From an uncultured Mycoplasmatales bacterium (GTDB taxonomy: Bacteria > Bacillota_I > Bacilli_A > Mycoplasmatales > Mycoplasmoidaceae): 64,000 nucleotides of DNA. The DNA lies in the NCBI GenBank assembly GCA_910578525.1, contig CAJTRF010000003.1:8524-72523 (forward strand), in the 5' to 3' direction. The notes beneath the pieces were generated by a model. The model was not told the DNA's origin. It was given only the letters and a program-made list of their open reading frames with translations, and made no database searches. Made by a program: the position numbers and the translations under genes. Of this stretch, positions 9,754 to 19,479 are shown one piece after another; the first letter of the stretch is position 1, and the number at the start of each line of letters is the position of its first letter.

Positions 9754-10548
9754 ATGCCGAATTTAAAATGAGAAAAATTTGAACAAAGCGGAATCGCTAA
9801 GCAAGATTTTCATTGACTAAAGAAAATTATTCTTGCATTCCTAGCAGGTGTTTTTGTTGCTATGGGATATGTAGCAATGATTATGATTGTGGGAAACGAT
9901 ACAGGAAGTTCAACTTCAGGATTAACAAAGTTTTTTGGATCAGTTATTTTCTGTGTTGGTATCTTAATGTGCATGTTTGTAGGAGCTTGCCTGTTTACTG
10001 CTAATTGTTCAATTTATGCAGGAGTGTTAACTAAGAAATGTTCAAGAAAAGTTTTTTACATGGATCTTTTATATACATTTATTGGTAACTATTTAGGTTC
10101 TTTGTTTATGGCTTGCATGATTTATGGTATTGGTTTGCTTGATTCAGAAGGTACATCTAATCTTGTGAGACAAATTTCTACAACCAAAATTGAATTGTCA
10201 TGATGAAAGACATTCTTATCAGCTGTCATTACTAACTTTTTAGTTGTTGGGTGTGTAATCTCTCTTTCAATATTCGAAAATAAAGTAGTTGGTTTCTTGA
10301 CAACATTAGTTATGATTACAGCATTTGCTATTTGTAGTTACCAACACGTTGTTGCAAACATGTTCATTACAACAATTGGTGGTTTCTATGGAATCTTTGA
10401 TGGTAATTGAGGACTGCTAGGCAAAATGTTCTATCAATGTATCTTAATGTCATTGTTAGGAAATTTTGCAGGTGGTGTATTCTTAACATACTGCTATTAT
10501 TTAGTTTGAAATAAACTAAATGTTACTACAACTATAAAAGGAGTTTAA
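9754..10548 (+). CDS. Formate/nitrite transporter (FNT) family channel
   Basis: A 264-residue protein with six hydrophobic segments, the FNT/FocA fold. Family signatures are visible: FLAGVFVAMGY in the first helix, GACLFTANC (the usual LFTGN region) and SYQHVVANMF, where the His matches the central pore His of FocA. FNT channels pass small monocarboxylates such as formate or lactate, or nitrite or hydrosulfide. In a fermenting mycoplasma, lactate or formate release is the likely role (inference). It is preceded by AAGGAGG and is embedded between rpsR and rplI, an unusual place for a transporter. Three TGA codons encode Trp. Confidence 0.88.
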
Positions 10549-10551
10549 TTA

Positions 10552-10998
10552 ATGAAAGTAATTTTAAAAAAAGAAGTAAAAGGATTAGGAAAAATTAATG
10601 ACATTGTTAATGTTAAAGATGGTTATGCAAAAAACTATCTTATTCGTAATGGTTTTGCAGTTGTAGTTAATGAAAAAAATATGCAAGATTTAAAATCTGT
10701 TTTAAAAAAAGAAGCAGATTTTCAAAAAGAACAATATGACAAAGCTGTTGTTTTAAAAGAAAAAATTGAAAAAGTAGAATTAAATTTTTCTTTAAAAGCT
10801 CAAAATGGCAAAGCATTTGGTAGTGTTTCTGTTAGTCAAATTATTGATGAACTAAAAAATAAAAACATTGCTATCCATAAATATATGGTAGTTAATGATG
10901 ACAGAACATTTGATTTAGGAATTCATTTTATCCAAATTGAATTACATAAAGGTGTAGTTGCTAAATTAAAAATTAATGTTAAAGAACAAACTAAGTAA
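10552..10998 (+). CDS. rplI: 50S ribosomal protein L9
   Basis: L9 bridges neighbouring ribosomes and helps keep the reading frame. The 148-residue protein matches the family length and starts MKVILKKEVKGLGK with DIVNVKDGYAKNYLIRNG, the classic L9 N-terminal domain, joined by a long helix to a C-terminal domain. It starts three bases after the FNT channel gene. A ribosome-binding site AAAGGAG lies in the end of that gene, so the two are coupled. Confidence 0.96.
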   Translation: MKVILKKEVKGLGKINDIVNVKDGYAKNYLIRNGFAVVVNEKNMQDLKSVLKKEADFQKEQYDKAVVLKEKIEKVELNFSLKAQNGKAFGSVSVSQIIDELKNKNIAIHKYMVVNDDRTFDLGIHFIQIELHKGVVAKLKINVKEQTK

Positions 10999-11021
10999 TT
11001 CAGACAAAGGAGGCATCTAAC

Positions 11022-12455
11022 ATGGCAATTGATCAATCAATCGAAAATCTTGAAATCATGGTTATTGGCAGCATTCTTAATGAACCAGCTTCTTTAGATA
11101 ATGCAATGTCAAAATTAGACCCTAAAGATTTTTCTAACAGTCAGTTAGGTATTATTTTTTCTGTTGCTTGCTCACTTAAACGTGAAGCAAAAACGGTTGA
11201 TGCAAACAGTGTTATTACATATTTAGATGCTCATGAAGAACTACAATTCTCTAACTATTCTCAAACAATTAATAATATTAATAGACAATTTACAGTGTCT
11301 GTTGATATTGATGACAAGATTGACACAATTAAAGAACAAGCTATTAAAAGAAATTTAGATAGATTTGCTTCAACTATTTTTGATACAAAAATAGATCACG
11401 TTTCATTTAATGATCAAATTCATGAAATCGAGCGTAACTTCATGTCAATTATTGGAGCTAAAAAATCAGCTAAATTTAAAAATATGGCTGAGGTATCTGA
11501 AACATATCAACAAAGAATTCAAGTAGTTGTTAATTCTAAATCTGAATTATTAGGTGTTACTTCTGGATATCAAGACATTGATCGTGTACTTAATGGATTT
11601 CAAGACGGAAACTTAATGATTTTAGCTGCTCGTCCAGGTGTTGGTAAAACTGCTCTTGCATTAAATTTTTTGATTAATGCAGCCGATAGTATTGTTCAAA
11701 AAAATGAAAAATCAGAAAATGGTAAAAAAGATGTAGTAGTAATGTTTTCATTAGAAATGGGTGCAGACCAACTGTTTTCAAGAATGGTTGGTATTAAAGG
11801 AAGTTTACCAGTTAAGTTATCAAGAATTAAGAATTATTCAAATCTTGAATGGCGATCATTTAATGAAACAATTAATTCTATTGAAGAATTACCTATTTTA
11901 ATTGATGACTCAAGTGATTTGTCAATTCTTGATGTTCAATCAAGACTTAAACAAATTAGTAATGATTACAACATTAAATTAGTTGTTTTAGATTATTTAC
12001 AATTGTTAAAAGGCCCTAAAGGAGCTACTCAAAATAACCGTCAACAGGAAGTTGCATTTATTTCAAGAACTCTTAAAGGAATTGCTCGTGACAAAGATAT
12101 TAACGCACCAATTATTGCTATTGCTCAATTATCACGTGCGATTGAACAAAGAGCTGGTGTTAAAGGAAACGCTCGTCCACAATTATCTGATTTAAGAGAA
12201 TCAGGCGCTATTGAACAAGATGCTGATATTGTAACTTTCTTACAATATAAGCAAAATGAAACTCTTGAAGGTTCTGAAGAAGAACCAGTTATCCAACAAG
12301 ACCAAACACAAAACACCAACAGTGTTATTGTAGAATTTATTATTGCAAAACACCGTAATGGTGAAATTGCAAATATTAATCTAATATTTGATAAAACATC
12401 AAGCTCTTTCTTACCGATGCCTTCTGATAATAATCAAAATAATAACAATCAATAA
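11022..12455 (+). CDS. dnaB: Replicative DNA helicase
   Basis: Hexameric 5'-3' helicase that unwinds DNA at the fork. The 477-residue protein has the N-terminal primase-interacting domain with the MVIGSILNEPASLD stretch, then the RecA-like ATPase with Walker A ARPGVGKTALAL and Walker B region LVVLDYLQLL. AQLSRAIEQRAG and LSDLRESGAIEQDADIV follow. A GGAGG site precedes the start. An acidic insertion (GSEEEPVIQQ and on) and an Asn-rich tail are lineage decorations. rplI-dnaB order is conserved in Firmicutes. Confidence 0.96.
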   Translation: MAIDQSIENLEIMVIGSILNEPASLDNAMSKLDPKDFSNSQLGIIFSVACSLKREAKTVDANSVITYLDAHEELQFSNYSQTINNINRQFTVSVDIDDKIDTIKEQAIKRNLDRFASTIFDTKIDHVSFNDQIHEIERNFMSIIGAKKSAKFKNMAEVSETYQQRIQVVVNSKSELLGVTSGYQDIDRVLNGFQDGNLMILAARPGVGKTALALNFLINAADSIVQKNEKSENGKKDVVVMFSLEMGADQLFSRMVGIKGSLPVKLSRIKNYSNLEWRSFNETINSIEELPILIDDSSDLSILDVQSRLKQISNDYNIKLVVLDYLQLLKGPKGATQNNRQQEVAFISRTLKGIARDKDINAPIIAIAQLSRAIEQRAGVKGNARPQLSDLRESGAIEQDADIVTFLQYKQNETLEGSEEEPVIQQDQTQNTNSVIVEFIIAKHRNGEIANINLIFDKTSSSFLPMPSDNNQNNNNQ

Positions 12456-12461
12456 TATAAT
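12456..12461 (+). promoter_or_regulatory. -10 box giving a leaderless lipoprotein mRNA
   Basis: TATAAT begins on the base after the dnaB stop and ends 6 bases before the lipoprotein ATG. The transcript should start at or within a base of the ATG, with no room for a ribosome-binding site. Confidence 0.6.
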
Positions 12462-12467
12462 TTAAGT

Positions 12468-13997
12468 ATGTCTTTTTCTAAAAGTAAAAAAATTAAAAAT
12501 TTAGGTTTATTGGGATTAACTTTAACTTTAGTTATTCCTACAATGACTTTAACATCTTGTGGTAAAGTTTCACAATATTATTTACCTGTATTAGTTGGTG
12601 GACCGAACAAAGCAAATAGTCCATTTAGAAATGCTGACACCTCTATAAAAGATGCAAACAATAATAATATTGATTACATTCCAAGTAATTATGATTATTA
12701 TCTAAATCCATCTTCTACTTCTTCTGCAACTACTTTATACAGTTATGCTCAGCCATATGACTTATTACAAAGTGATTTAGACCCTTCTAATTTACCAAAA
12801 ATGCAAGAAGAATGATATTCTTCAAACGATCAAAATGCATTTAGATTTACTTACACTACTAAAGATTCAAGTGATGAGACTAAGAAAATAAATCATTTTG
12901 CAGCTAGAAACTATAACATAGGTGCTACAACTTCAGCAGTTAATAGCATTTCATCAAACGCTTCTACTTTACTTAGTTACATGTTGTTCTACCAACTTCA
13001 TATGGTAGATGGTTTCATTGCTGATAATGACCACAAGACTGATGATCTTAAAAAAATGTATGGCGGCAATGTAACTGGCTTAAATGATTTAACTTCTGCT
13101 AGTGCCAAAAAATTCCTTGAATTTAACTATGATTTATCAAATTCAATTTCAAGTTCTAAATCAAAATTAAAATTTGGTCAATCTGCGTGTGATATTGAAG
13201 TTTTGAACACTGGATTAGGAAGTAATCATTTTGGTTTCTTAACAAACTATGCTGATAAAACAGACATGTTAGATACATCATATCCATATGCTGAAACAAA
13301 GCAAGATCCAGATGATGATACTAAACAAATTGTTTCAGGTTATAGATCAATTCCATTCTTATTTAATGTTAATAATTTAACATTCAATTGATACAACCCT
13401 GCCCCACCTAACAAAGATTTCTTACCTAACAATTGATTAATCACTGATAAATCAAAAGTAGATAATGCTGTTTCAAATAGCAAAACATGAAATAAATTTT
13501 TTGATATCACAGGACAAACTACAAAAGAAGTAAGTTCATTAAATATGAAAGTTAATATCGAAAATTCTAGCATATCTACTTCTGATTTTAGTTTTGACAA
13601 GTTCAACAAAGAACCATCATTAAAAAATTTAATTAACGGAACTAACATATATAATTCAACATTCGTTGGATTAGCTTCTTACACTTTATACACAATTACT
13701 AATGATCAAGACGGAACAGAAGTAAAAGAAAAAATTCCTGTTTTCACAGGAGTAACAGGAATTTATCCTTTATATTTTTTATTAGATGAAAATGTATACT
13801 CACCTAAGTCAGAAGATGATACATCTGTATATTTTTTAGACTCTAAAAAGTTAGAAGAAAAAGAAAGTAAATTAATTCAATTCTTAACAAATCGTAAATC
13901 TGATCCTACATCAGATTTAAATGGAATTAAATATTTCTTCTCTAAAAAGAATGGTAATGATTGAACTTGTGATGTTAATAGTTTAATCACATACTAA
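12468..13997 (+). CDS. Putative surface lipoprotein
   Basis: A 509-residue exported protein. A basic N-terminus (SKSKKIK) is followed by a hydrophobic stretch and a lipobox LTSC, so the mature protein would start at Cys31 and be anchored by lipid on the outside. The rest is hydrophilic, rich in Asn, Asp, Ser and Thr, with no domain I recognise. Several TGA codons encode Trp. The stop overlaps the ung start as TAATG, so a surface lipoprotein and a DNA repair enzyme appear to share a transcript. Function is unknown; adhesion, antigen display or nutrient capture are all possible. Confidence 0.85.
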
Positions 13998-14653
13998 TGG
14001 AGATTAATGTAAACACTTCTTGAAAAGAAGTAATTCAAAAAGAAACCAAGAAAGATTATTGAGATAAATTGTCTACTTTAGTAGATGAAGCTTATGCTAA
14101 TAATATTTGCTATCCACCAAAAGAATTAATTTTCGCATGTTTCAATTATTTTGATTTTGAACACACTAAAGTAGTAATTATTGGACAAGATCCATATTAC
14201 ATTCCTAAAATGGCTAACGGATTAGCTTTTGCTACTAGTAATGATAAATTGCCAATGTCTTTAAAGAATATTTATAAAGAATTAAAGTCAGATGTAAATG
14301 TTATAAAAACAGATGGTGATTTATCTAAATGAGCAAAACAGGGTGTTCTGTTATTGAATAATGCTTTAAGTGTTACAAAAGATAAACCAAACTCACATTT
14401 AAAATTTGGTTGGAACACTTTTACTAACAACATTATTAAAGAAATTGATAGAAACCTTAATGGAGTTATTTTTGTTTTATGAGGTAATTTTGCACAAGCA
14501 AAAGAAAAATTATTAACAAACAAAAATAATTATGTTTTGAAATCTGCTCATCCATCGCCTTTAAGTTGTTATCATGGGTTTTATGGTTGCAAACATTTTT
14601 CGAAGATTAATGAAATTTTAGAAAAAAATAATCAAAAGATAATTTTTTGATAA
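13997..14653 (+). CDS. ung: Uracil-DNA glycosylase
   Basis: Removes uracil from DNA as the first step of base excision repair. The 218-residue protein contains the water-activating motif GQDPYYIP and the uracil-recognition and intercalation motif HPSPLSCY, with FYGCKHFSKINE near the end. These define family 1 Ung. Five TGA codons read as Trp. The start ATG overlaps the lipoprotein stop by one base, and no independent promoter is evident. Confidence 0.95.
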
Positions 14654-14675
14654 ATATAATAATTTATAAATATGT

Positions 14676-15878
14676 ATGCTAAACACCCTAGCTTTTTTTA
14701 AAAACGGGAGTAACCAAAGTCAGTCTTCTATTAATTCAATAGATGTTATTGCTATTTTTGGAGCGTTTGTTTTAGCAACAATTATCTTATTGTTTATTAA
14801 AAAGATTTACTATCGTTTATTTAAAAAACAACGTTACTACATCTTTCCTAAGATGTCGGTAAAAGGAATTACTAATGTTGCAATGGTAATTTCTATTTCT
14901 ATTGCTTCAATTTTATTGTTAACAATTTTGTCTGCTGGATTTATGGCTGTAATCTTTAGGGCTTATCCAGGTTGAAGAAGTACTATTGAAGGAGTTCTAA
15001 TTAAGATTGGTGGATTATTATTTGGACCAATCATTGGATTGTTTATTGGTGCATTTACAGACCTATTAACAGTAGGGATTACAGCTGGTATGTTCCATTA
15101 TGGTTATTTTATAGTAGCCATGGCATATGGGTATTTTTCAGGACTTATTAGAACAATAATTACTTTATCTAGAAAGAAAGAATTATCTTTCTTATCATTG
15201 TCATCATTGTTTATGGCATTGGTTTTTTGTTTACTACTTTGTTTTATTGTTTTTGTCAATGATTTAGATGTTTATACAATTGGCTTATTTGGTGTTGATA
15301 TAACATTTAGAAAAGAAACATTAGAAATTATTTTTTCATGTGTTTTTGTAATTGGTTTTATAAGTTTATGAATGCTAGGATTAACTTTAGATTTTTGAAA
15401 GATTGCTTATTCTTTCAAGAAATTTATTTATGACGTTAAATATATTGCCCCTATTAAAAAAAACAAACATAAATTAATGCGTCAACATAATAGTCAAGCT
15501 ATTGCAGACAAACATATTGATTGAGTTTGTAAAACAGAAAAAAAGAGACAACTGGCATTAAATGATTTAAATAAAATTTCAAAGAGAATTGATTTTGATA
15601 AGATAACTGTTTGGTTTCATTATTTTGCACCAGTATTAGTAACAGTAATCACATGTGAAGCTATAGTTGAAGTCTTAATCATGCCAGTATTTGACCTAGA
15701 TTTTTCTACATTACCATATGATTACTGATTTGCATTCAGATTGTTAATGTTATGTTTTATGACACCAATTAATATCATTATTATCTTCCCTATATATAGG
15801 ATTGTTTCTCCATCAATGAAATATGATTACAACAAAGACATTGTTGAAAGTATTTATACACCAATCCACATCGACTAA
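14676..15878 (+). CDS. ECF transporter S component-like membrane protein
   Basis: A 400-residue membrane protein with at least seven hydrophobic segments. The stretch LLFGPIIGLFIGAFTDLLTVG matches the GPxxGxxxGxxxD pattern of folate/riboflavin-type S components. An N-terminal helix and a charged cytoplasmic loop near residues 255-305 make it longer than usual (about 170-200). It would work with the EcfA1-A2-T module at the start of the window. The substrate cannot be told. A TATAAT at 14655-14660 lies 15 bases before the ATG. An overlapping ATG at 14672 in another frame opens only nine codons. Confidence 0.72.
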
Positions 15879-15879
15879 T

Positions 15880-16152
15880 ATGACAAAAGAACAATTAAAA
15901 GAAATAGCTAAAAAATATAAATTTGACCTTAATGAAGAACAGGCTGAAGTTCTTGCTAAGGATTTTTCAAAATTTTTAAGAAATTTAGAAAAGATGCAAA
16001 CTATAAATGTATCAAATGTTCATGAAACAGATTATTGTGTTGATACTTCATGTAATACATTAAGAAAAGATGAACCGATAATTGTAGAGCACCCAGAAGA
16101 ATTCACTAAAAATGCTAAAAACAAATTAGAAAAATATATTACTATAAAATAA
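15880..16152 (+). CDS. gatC: Aspartyl/glutamyl-tRNA amidotransferase subunit C
   Basis: Small subunit that holds GatA and GatB together. The 90-residue protein begins MTKEQLKEIAKKYKFDL and shows the GatC pattern of an N-terminal helical region and a later NVHETDYCV and LRKDEP stretch. I use the ATG at 15880, one base after the upstream stop. The upstream in-frame ATG at 15823 lies inside the S-component-like gene. The stop overlaps the gatA start as TAATG. Confidence 0.9.
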   Translation: MTKEQLKEIAKKYKFDLNEEQAEVLAKDFSKFLRNLEKMQTINVSNVHETDYCVDTSCNTLRKDEPIIVEHPEEFTKNAKNKLEKYITIK

Positions 16153-17552
16153 TGAAACGCTCTTTAATACTTAAAAAACACCAAGAACTTAAATCAGGAA
16201 AAATTAATATTTCTGATTTATATCATTCTTACCTAGAAAAGATTGAAAGTATTAAAGACACAAATTCTATCATTACTCCTGTTGAAGTTAATTTAAAACA
16301 TTTTAAATTAACTGATAACCCATTAAGTGCTTGTTTTTATTCGTTAAAAGATAATGTATCTACAAAAGGTATAAGAACCACAGGAGCTAGTAAAATGCTT
16401 GAGCATTATGTTCCTCCATATAGTGCAACTATATATGAGTTATTACAAAGTTCTAATGCTATTTTAACTTCAAAATGTAACTTGGATCAATTTGCAATGG
16501 CTGGAACGGGATTAGAGTCACCTTATGGTGAAGTATTAAACGTTTTAGACCATTCTAGAATTGCAGGTGGTAGTTCCTCAGGTAGTGTTAACTTAGTAGC
16601 TTCTGGTGCTGTTGATTTTGCAATTGGTAGTGATACAGGCGATTCCATTAGAAGACCTGCTTCGTTTTTAGGAGTAGTTGGTTACAAGCCAAGTTATGGT
16701 TTAGTCTCTCGTTATGGTGTTTTACCATATGCTCCAAGTCTTGATCATATTGGTGTGATTGCTAAAAGAGTTTCTGATTGTGCTCTTGTGGCTGATCAAA
16801 TTTGTCAATTTGACCCAAAGGACTACACAAGTCAAAAATTAGACCACCATTTCTTTGATGACCTAAAAGAATTAAAGAACATGAAGATTGCTGTCATTAG
16901 AGGAATAGAAGATGCTATTGCTCCAAATGAAAGAAAACTTTATCTAAATGCTTTAGATAAAATAAAAAAAGCAGGACATACAATTGTAGAAAAATCAACA
17001 GATTTTTCTTTATTAGATTCAATTGGTGTTGTTTATCAAGTGATTAGTAACGTTGAAGGGTTAAGTTGCTATGGGTCATTTACTGGAATTCCATTTGGAG
17101 AAAATGTGGGCGGTAATGATTATGAATCTGTTACGTTTAATAACCGTAATACATTTTTTAACAGACAAGTTAAGAAACGTTTTATTATGGGCGCATATGT
17201 AACTAGTGACACTAACTTTGAATTGGTTTACATTCATGCCAAGAAGGTAAGAACATTACTTATTAACTTAGTTAATAGTTTATTAGATGATGTAGATGGA
17301 TTATTAATTCCATCTGCTTCATCAATTGCTCCAACAATTGAATCTATTAAAAAAGACATACACCATTGTAGTCATGCTGATGATTGTTTAATTTTAGGTA
17401 ATTTTGCTGGATTACCATCAATTACTGTTCCATGTGGTGAATATAACAATATGCCTTATGGAATAAATATTAATTGTAAACAAAAACAAGATCAAAAAAC
17501 TTTTGATATTGCTTACACAATAGAAGGAATACTAGGAGGTAAAAATGAATAA
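16152..17552 (+). CDS. gatA: Glutamyl-tRNA(Gln) amidotransferase subunit A
   Basis: Amidase subunit that frees ammonia from glutamine for conversion of Glu-tRNA(Gln) to Gln-tRNA(Gln). The 466-residue protein has the amidase catalytic set: Lys in SLKDNVSTKG and the Ser-cisSer-Ser region in AGGSSSGSVNLVASG and GSDTGDSIRRPA. It implies that this organism makes Gln-tRNA indirectly and lacks GlnRS, as other mycoplasmas do. It overlaps gatB by 8 bases, with the gatB GGAGG inside its own end. Confidence 0.96.
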   Translation: MKRSLILKKHQELKSGKINISDLYHSYLEKIESIKDTNSIITPVEVNLKHFKLTDNPLSACFYSLKDNVSTKGIRTTGASKMLEHYVPPYSATIYELLQSSNAILTSKCNLDQFAMAGTGLESPYGEVLNVLDHSRIAGGSSSGSVNLVASGAVDFAIGSDTGDSIRRPASFLGVVGYKPSYGLVSRYGVLPYAPSLDHIGVIAKRVSDCALVADQICQFDPKDYTSQKLDHHFFDDLKELKNMKIAVIRGIEDAIAPNERKLYLNALDKIKKAGHTIVEKSTDFSLLDSIGVVYQVISNVEGLSCYGSFTGIPFGENVGGNDYESVTFNNRNTFFNRQVKKRFIMGAYVTSDTNFELVYIHAKKVRTLLINLVNSLLDDVDGLLIPSASSIAPTIESIKKDIHHCSHADDCLILGNFAGLPSITVPCGEYNNMPYGININCKQKQDQKTFDIAYTIEGILGGKNE

Positions 17553-18960
17553 TTTTTTACCAACAATTGGTATTGAAGTACATATTGCACTTAATACTAA
17601 GAGCAAAATGTTTTCTCCTAGTAGAAATAACCACAATGATCCGATTAATACTAACATCAATGAAATTGATTTAGCTTTACCAGGATCAATGCCTTCAGTT
17701 AATGAAATGGCTGTTGTAAAAGCCATTAGATTGGCAACTGCACTAAACATGAAGATTGATCAAAATGTAAGATTTGATAGAAAGAATTATTTCTATCAAG
17801 ATTTACCAAAAGGATTTCAAATTACACAACAATTTTATCCAATAGGAAAAGATGGAAAAATTGATATTTCTAATAAATCAATTGGCGTGGAAAGAATCCA
17901 CATGGAAGAAGATACTGCAAAGCAATTGATGATTGGTGATAAACTTTGCTTAGATTACAATCGTGCTGGTGTTCCTTTAATTGAAGTTGTATCTCGTCCT
18001 GATATTCATTCAGCAGTTGAAGCATATGAATATTTGAATAATTTAAAGAGAATAGTTTCTTTCTTAGACATCTCTGATGCTAAGATGGAAGACGGATCAA
18101 TGAGAGCTGACATTAATATCTCAATTGCTCCAAGAGGTTCTGACAAATTAGGAACTAAAGTTGAAATTAAAAACATCAACTCATTTAATAACATCATGAA
18201 AGCAATTGATTATGAAATTGATCGTCAATCTCAATTGTTGTTGACAAACAATGAAATAAAGCAAGAAACACGTAGATGAGATGATGCTACAAAATCAACT
18301 GTTTTCATGCGTGCCAAAACAAATGCAATTGAATATTCATACTTTACTGAACCAAATATTATTCATATTTTATTAACGACTGACTTTGTTAATAATGCAA
18401 TTGGTACAATCAACAAATACCCAAGTGTTATTAAAAAAGAACTTGAAGATTTAAATATCAATTCTTCCTTAATAAACTTATTGTTAGATGATTATGATCT
18501 TTATAAGATCTTTAATAAAGTAGCAACTACTTCTAACAATCCTACACAAGCTATCACATGAATTGTGATTGAATTAGTAGCTATCTTAAAAAAACAAGCA
18601 AAGTCATTAGAAATAATTTCTAATGAACAAATTGATTCAATTATTGAGATGATTTCATTAATTGATAAAGGCAAAATTAATGGTAAGCAAGCTAAAACAA
18701 TTTTTGAAAAAATTATTTTAGAAAATAAAAAACCTAAAGATTTAATTGAACAATTAGGATTTAAACAAATTACTGATCAAAATGTAATTACTAATATTTT
18801 AAATAAAATTATTCAAAACAACCCTAATATGGTCCAACAGTATAATGAACGTCCTGAACGTGCAGAAAAATTCTTTATTGGTCAATTAATGAAGGAAACT
18901 CATGGACAAGCTAACCCAGTTGTTTCTATGAAATTACTAAAAGAATTATTAAAAAAATAA
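17545..18960 (+). CDS. gatB: Aspartyl/glutamyl-tRNA amidotransferase subunit B
   Basis: Binds and phosphorylates mischarged Glu-tRNA(Gln) so that ammonia from GatA can be added. The 471-residue protein has the family start IGIEVHIALNTKSKMFS, the cradle motifs YQDLPKGFQITQ and EVVSRPDI, KVEIKNINSFN, and a C-terminal YqeY-like tRNA-binding domain. In-frame TGA gives Trp in ETRRWDDATKST and later in ITWIVIE. GGAGG eight bases upstream fixes the start inside gatA. Confidence 0.96.
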
Positions 18961-19009
18961 ATTTTATATATAATATCTTACAAACATTAAAGGTGGTGAA
19001 AACAACAAG

Positions 19010-19183
19010 ATGTCTAAAGTAGTAGTTAAAGACGGTGAATTAAATGATGCACTAAAAAAATTTAGTCGTATTACTAGTGAAACTAGAAGAACCGCTCGTA
19101 AACACGAATATTACTTACGTCCAGGTCTTAGAGCTAAAGAAAAATCTAAAGAAGCTGCAAGATACAACAAACGTAAATATTAA
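19010..19183 (+). CDS. rpsU: 30S ribosomal protein S21
   Basis: A 57-residue basic protein of the small subunit. It begins MSKVVVKDGELNDALKKF and contains the family's Arg-rich C-terminal helix. It lies 49 bases after gatB, with its own TATAAT near 18969-18974 and an AAAGGTGG ribosome-binding site, so it can be expressed on its own. Confidence 0.94.
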   Translation: MSKVVVKDGELNDALKKFSRITSETRRTARKHEYYLRPGLRAKEKSKEAARYNKRKY

Positions 19184-19184
19184 T

Positions 19185-19207
19185 AAAATCCTCTTGATGA
19201 GGATTTT
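19185..19207 (+). terminator. Terminator after rpsU
   Basis: A 9-bp stem (AAAATCCTC / GAGGATTTT) with a 5-base loop is followed by a run of T. It also lies at the convergent end of the minus-strand TSCPD gene. Confidence 0.85.
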
Positions 19208-19212
19208 TTTAT

Positions 19213-19479
19213 TTATTTTTTATATTCAATTAATGCTTGGGCGATCTGGTCAGGGCAACTTGTTCCTCTGCCTCTACAATCAATTTCTTTAAGAGTATTA
19301 ATTACTTCATCCACTGTTTTACCGATAACTAGTTTACTAACTGCCATTGTGTTACCTGGACAACCATTAGTAATTTTGCATGATTTAATAATATTGTTTT
19401 CAATATCAAAATCAAATTGAGTAGAACAAACTCCTCTAGGAGTGTAACTATATTTCATATAGTTATTATAACCACTCAT
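19213..19479 (-). CDS. TSCPD-domain protein (TIGR03905-like)
   Basis: An 88-residue protein with the pattern CSTQFDFDIENNIIKSC, NGCPGNTMAVSKLV, IDCRGRGTSCPDQIAQAL. The TSCPD motif gives the family its name. Its conserved cysteines suggest a bound metal. Related domains are fused to or sit beside ribonucleotide reductases in some bacteria, but these short stand-alone versions have no settled function. It overlaps the end of the magnesium ATPase gene by 14 bases and is surely cotranscribed with it. A start at a downstream Met (MKYSYTPRG) is possible. Confidence 0.78.
   Translation of the reverse strand: MSGYNNYMKYSYTPRGVCSTQFDFDIENNIIKSCKITNGCPGNTMAVSKLVIGKTVDEVINTLKEIDCRGRGTSCPDQIAQALIEYKK

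Noticed and set aside
14672..14701. Nine-codon frame starting at the ATG just before the S-component gene
   Set aside because: It overlaps the real start by frame shift of one base and has no supporting signal; a chance ATG in AT-rich sequence is simpler.
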